Assembly (NCBI GenBank): GCA_028565635.1
Contig: JAOXYB010061945.1
Coordinates: 1-24,884, forward strand
Direction: 5' to 3'
Length of the DNA: 24,884 bases
Origin: Phoronis ovalis
Lineage: Eukaryota > Phoronida > Phoronidae
Shown here: piece by piece, positions 21,282 through 24,884 of the stretch
Layout: each line of letters starts with the position of its first letter
Position numbering within the stretch: the first letter of the stretch is position 1
Made by a program: the position numbers and the translations under genes
The notes under the pieces: model-generated
The model's input: the letters and a program-made list of their open reading frames with translations, nothing else
Told to the model about the DNA's origin: nothing
Database searches by the model: none

Positions 21282-21427
21282 ATATCAAACATAAATTTTA
21301 GTCCAAAACTGAATCATACTTATTAAGCCATGAGAGCTTTCGGTCTTATCACAAGACCTTCATCAGTCCTACTAACTGTGGCTTAATAAGTATGATTCAG
21401 TTTTGGACTAAAATTTATGTTTGATAT
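21282..21427. repeat. Perfect 49-bp inverted repeat with 48-nt loop
   Basis: Arms 21282-21330 and 21379-21427 are exactly complementary over 49 bp. The 48-nt loop contains its own 6-bp stem (GGTCTT with AAGACC). A perfect long arm implies a recent origin, or upkeep by a mobile element. No flanking target duplication was evident. Confidence 0.95.
21325..21366 (-). ncRNA. Hammerhead-ribozyme-like motif in the hairpin loop
   Basis: On the minus strand: CTGATGA (21366-21360), one extra A, a 6-bp stem closed by GTGAT, then GAAA (21341-21338) and a possible 3-bp stem III (AGC with GCT, then T). This is the core order of a hammerhead: CUGAUGA, stem II, GAAA, stem III, UH. Stem I does not form next to CUGAUGA, and the extra A before stem II is atypical, so it may be inactive. 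Penelope-like retroelements are known to carry such motifs. Confidence 0.4.
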
Positions 21428-22424
21428 CTTTTTACTGAATTGAAATAAGATCGAATGAACATTTATGCTAATACTTTTATAGTTTTGGTTGTAACGTTAA
21501 ATATTGTATTTCAAGATTTCTGAAACTGATCGACTGATCGACTAATAGAAATGCAAGTCCAACTTCCGCCAGTTTATATCAACATATTTAAGGTATAAGA
21601 CTGTAATACTTTTAAATGTGACTAGGATTTTACAGAGATAAGCACTAATATTACTATTTATGTCATTTTATTTGAGTTCTCGGCACTTTTAAAACAATGA
21701 ATAAATAACAGAAATATAGTAACAATAAAGTAAATGCATTATCAAAATATTAAAATACGGGCAACTGTATTTACTATACTTTTTATTTCAAAACAAGAAA
21801 TAATGAAATGCTATTGGAAAAGAATGTTTGCTATGTACTGCACTTCTAAAGCAAATGGCGGTCGTTATTTGGTTAAAACGTGTGTTATCCTATCCAGTAC
21901 ACATTTTGCAATAATTTCAAAAGGAAACACAAACTTGCAAGTAGTAGGAATGTTAGTACAGTTTCTATAGTATTGCACTTTGGAAAATCTTTATAGTCTA
22001 CAAATCACTGCTCAGCCCATATTGTATAAAGAATTTTGAGGAAATTAAAATATTTTCTAAAAACACTTCCAATAAAATGCTAAAAATATTTAAGTGGGAA
22101 ATTTTTAGATTGCAAAACAGCTTGCTCATTTAGTTAGTCCACTTTAGGCCTGTAAATCCGCCTTCAAATTGGTTAACATTTATCGATTCATATTAGATAA
22201 TTACTTCTTTTTTTCCTCTAGTATGCTGGTAGGTGTATTTGGAAGAGCAATTCATTTTTCTTAAAATTATCACAGAGTTTTGTTATTTGTACACTACGGG
22301 ATGGATGAACAGTATCTTAATTAAGTAATTACATTTAAAAATACAAATGCAGGAGTAACGGAAGTATTGCACTCTTTATAGTAGATGGTTATACTAAATG
22401 AACAGAATTTAACAAAGCCACTGT

Positions 22425-22430
22425 TTTATT
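22425..22430 (-). terminator. Polyadenylation signal touching the stop codon
   Basis: Minus-strand AATAAA begins at the base right after the TGA stop (22433-22431). The mRNA would have a 3' UTR of only some 20-30 nt. Confidence 0.55.
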
Positions 22431-23254
22431 TCACTGAATATTGTTGTCCAGGTGGAAACTTGTAGACAACTGCTGTACAACTCCACCGCGTTTAGTACGA
22501 ATTTCCTTAAATTGGCTACGAGAGGATGGCTCCGTTCTCGTCTGTTGGTGTATTTTCTTTGTACTATCGAGTGCCTTTCTAGTTTCAGTTATTTCACGGT
22601 CGAGTATGCACAGAGAAGATAAAATATCAGAATCACAAGTACAACAGCAAGAATTCTTGTTGTTATTATTGTTGTTATTGCAGTTAGTGTTATTTTTATT
22701 GTTGGCTCTTTTTGCATCAGTCGCATTAGGGGGGACGAGAACGCAGTGTCCACCAACACGTCTTAAGGGCTTGTGTGCAGATCTAGAGACACGGTGGCTA
22801 TTTCCCCCAGGTCCCCATCGTCCGCTGGCCATGACGTTTGCTACCACTACTTGACCTGGCGATAAATTCTTTGTCGTAGTTGGTGTAGTAGATTCAGTAG
22901 GATTTTTTCCTTCGGCAGCTAATTTTTCGAACAGTTTCCTTAAATCTTTAGTATTAACTGCAGGTTTATCACTCTTTGTATCTCTTTTAGCATCGTCTGT
23001 TTTTGCAGGACGTTCTTCGATTTGTTTTGGATCTTTTTCAAGTTTTATCTGAACTAAATTATTAGGATTTCTACCGCCAGGTTCCGCTAGTGCTTTCAAA
23101 CCACGTACGTCAGTGGTATTGTAATGAATATTAGCATGTGTGCTTGGCACATTTGTTTGTGGAGGGGCTCCCTGTTGATAATTCCTTCCCCAGGGTGGAG
23201 GTCCGAATTGATTTGACTGTCCCAGAAAATGTAAAGGGTTGTGCTGCATCATAC
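22431..23254 (-). CDS. Last exon of a Pro/Gln-rich disordered protein
   Basis: The acceptor ATATTTTAG is entered in phase 1, matching the donor at 23617. The exon encodes 273 residues: a PPPWG/Gln/Pro-rich start, a segment with DVRGLKALAEPGG, a Lys/Asp-charged region, a likely helix (TKDLRKLFEKLAAEGK), a Gly/Arg-rich part (GRWGPGGNSHR), a poly-Asn tract, a Cys cluster (CCCTC) and a charged, possibly helical C-terminus. Mostly low complexity and probably disordered. Composition recalls RNA-binding or translation-related scaffolds such as eIF4G N-termini, but no diagnostic domain is seen; family not recognised. Confidence 0.7.
22658..22706 (-). repeat. AAY codon repeat encoding poly-Asn
   Basis: Interrupted AAC/AAT run within the last exon; Asn is broken by Lys, Thr and Cys. 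Such trinucleotide tracts vary in length between alleles. A long plus-strand Leu-rich frame over it is only its complement. Confidence 0.8.
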
Positions 23255-23616
23255 CTAAAATATGACAAATGGTTATTTCAAGTCTAGATCTTCCTTCGAT
23301 ACACTTGATGCATTTCTTTTGAATACAGTTACTTAATCTAGAAGGCATTGCCGACGTTTACATATGTTGCAGCACCATTAAGGGTACCCACAAGGCACCT
23401 ACATAAAATAAGTCCATTCACTACAGTGATCTAATGCAGAAAGATCATAATTTGAAATAACTTTTCGGAATAGTACTAATGATTACATTGCATTGTTCAC
23501 TGTCACATGTGGTATTTTTAACAGTAGAAGAATAAAAAAAGGGCACCATAAATTCTGTAAATTTTCGTCTAAAGATTCGCTGTCATTCACTGTTATCTTT
23601 ATTATGTTGCTACTAC

Positions 23617-23813
23617 CTTGATTGTCGTGCACTATGGCCGGGTAAACAAAGCGCTGCTGCTGATATGTCTGTGGCCGAGGGTGCTGTGATGTTGCTTGAG
23701 CTGCCTGTGCATATTGCGCTCGATACATGCCAACAGAGGGAGCTTCGCCGGGTCGAACATATTGCTGCCATCGATAATGAGGCGGACAGTGAGTTGGTGC
23801 CACTACTGGCTGC
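23617..23813 (-). CDS. Penultimate exon of the Pro/Gln-rich gene
   Basis: 197 nt, phase 2 in and phase 1 out; acceptor CACTGTATGCAG, donor CAAG|GTAGTA. Encodes QPVVAPTHCPPHYRWQQYV and a Tyr/Gln/Ala-rich stretch ending IVHDNQG. The phases agree on both sides, which fixes the frame. The same frame runs on past the donor for about 45 codons, which I take as intron. Confidence 0.65.
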
Positions 23814-24196
23814 CTGCATACAGTGAATGCAATAATTTAATTATCCTTAAAACAATTATTTCTCTTTGTCATAATAATAAAATTTATGACTACGCAGCTT
23901 GGATTTTTTTCAAACAATTCTAGTGAGTATATGAATTGCGACGTTGAATTAACAAAGTTGACGTTAATAGAAATAAGGTTAGCTCGCTTGTCGATCGTAT
24001 AGTTTGATTTATTTACATTTCACAAAAAAATAAACTAGAAACTGAGAATTACATGCAAATTTGCAACGGTTGCGGTAACTATGTACTATAAAAGATGCAG
24101 CACAGCATCTGCAGATTTTTTAAAAATTATGATCAGCGTGATTCGTGAAGAGGATATCTGCTTCTTGTATACTAAGGATCACGTGGAATAACATAC

Positions 24197-24405
24197 CTTA
24201 CATTTGGTACCTGTTGGTAATTATTCGTTTGTTGGGTATTCATAGCCCACTGACTAGCTTGAACAAACTGTGGATGTGCAAACAGAGATGGCGGAGGGTA
24301 GTGAGTGTCCTGGGCAGAGAAAACTGGCTGCTGTGGAGGAGGTCGGGCCCATGCATTCTGAAATCCGGGGGGTGGCTGGGCGGCTTGACTATGAGTGGTA
24401 GGAGC
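24197..24405 (-). CDS. Internal exon of the Pro/Gln-rich gene
   Basis: 209 nt, phase 0 in and phase 2 out; acceptor CATTTTTTTTCAG, donor GTAAG|GTATGT. Rich in Pro, Gln and aromatic residues (QPPPGFQNAWARPPPQQPVF, then YPPPSLFAHPQF), with no stop. Pro-aromatic spacing of this kind is typical of disordered RNA-granule or adaptor proteins. No domain assigned. Confidence 0.7.
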
Positions 24406-24669
24406 CTGAAAAAAAATGGTGGCATGGAGTAAAATAAAACATATATTTTTATCATGCTAGGCATTCATGTGCGCACCCACTGGTTTTGTTTTATCCAGCG
24501 AGAGATACAAGCGGTGTAAAATCGATTACTCGCTTTGTCATGTGACTTGTTAAAATTCCATTGACAAGTCAGACATTTTTACGTCAATCTGTATCCTTCA
24601 AAATGTTATGAAAATTATTAGACAATGACAGTGGTCTGAAATTAAGATAAAATCCTATAAAATGGTAAC

Positions 24670-24841
24670 CTGTTGTCCTGGCGCGGGGTAAGGTCTCAAA
24701 TGTATCATCTGCTGCATAATATGTCCTGGATTTCTGTGTATCTGTCCTACATTCTGTCCGGCAGGCGGATAGGCATGATGGGTTTGCCAGGTTGTTGATA
24801 TTAGATTGTGCTCGGTTTTAGGTGAAGTGCAGGTGTTTTCT
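24670..24841 (-). CDS. Internal exon of the Pro/Gln-rich gene, 5'-most visible
   Basis: 172 nt, phase 2 in and phase 0 out; acceptor CAACTTTCAG, donor ACAG|GTTACC. 57 codons, with HHAYPPAGQNVGQIHRNP and IMQQMIHLRPYPAPGQQ. The frame joins that of the next exon without a stop. The gene continues beyond the right edge of the window, so its start is missing. Confidence 0.65.
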
Positions 24842-24884
24842 CTGAAAGTTGAAGGTAAATGTCACGATTACACACACACGTGTA

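Larger units (their letters stand above)
20711..22424. other. Intergenic spacer between two minus-strand genes
   Basis: Holds the upstream region of the Cys-rich gene and the downstream region of the Pro/Gln-rich gene. Apart from the inverted repeat at 21282-21427 and a short GATCGACT duplication near 21529-21544, no gene or RNA was seen. Confidence 0.5.

Noticed and set aside
21325-21366. Calling the loop motif an active hammerhead ribozyme
   Set aside because: No stem I forms beside CUGAUGA, and there is an extra A before stem II; only resemblance is claimed.
22441-22854. 137-residue plus-strand Leu-rich frame that looks like a membrane segment
   Set aside because: The Leu run is the complement of the poly-Asn tract in a minus-strand exon whose frame and splice phases fit its neighbours.
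24087-24096. TATAAAAG-like plus-strand sequence
   Set aside because: It sits in an intron of a minus-strand gene with no open frame downstream.

Overview
The window is animal nuclear DNA. It is AT-rich and gene-sparse, with GT-AG introns, polypyrimidine tracts before acceptors, AATAAA signals and no bacterial-style operons. A secreted tandem Cys-rich protein and a possible Penelope-type ribozyme remnant fit a marine invertebrate, perhaps a lophotrochozoan such as a mollusc. No conserved housekeeping gene is present to settle the taxon.

Layout. (1) About 2300-11720, plus strand: the 3' half of a gene whose first exons lie outside the window. It has a 16-nt microexon, a 162-nt acidic exon with a PP1-docking-like motif, three uncertain short exons, and a 3' exon ending in a basic stretch and a CaaX box (CTIL). 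All internal junctions share one phase. The protein family is not recognised. (2) 11720-15220: no gene seen; holds a 19-bp minisatellite. (3) 15224-20648, minus strand: a complete-looking gene for a secreted protein of about 706 residues. It has a signal-peptide exon, a 36-nt linker exon and nine exons that each encode one six-Cys domain. The domains are of three types in the order A-B-C, repeated three times, and every intron is in phase 1. A TATA box sits just upstream. (4) 20711-22424: spacer with a perfect 49-bp inverted repeat around a hammerhead-like motif. (5) 22425-24841, minus strand: the last four visible exons of a Pro/Gln-rich, apparently disordered protein whose polyadenylation signal touches its stop codon.

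Genes 1 and 2 converge tail to tail; genes 2 and 3 run in the same direction. Nothing shows that the three genes act together. The most notable object is the nine-domain Cys-rich gene. Its three-exon cassette was duplicated with its introns; one cassette later gained a 352-bp insertion flanked by a 10-bp direct repeat, and one domain lost a conserved cysteine. I do not recognise the domain: its cysteine pattern is C-x3-C-x14-C-x5-C-x11-C-x3-C, identical in all nine copies except for one lost Cys.

All exon models come from reading splice sites, phase and repeat homology by eye; no transcript or database evidence was available.
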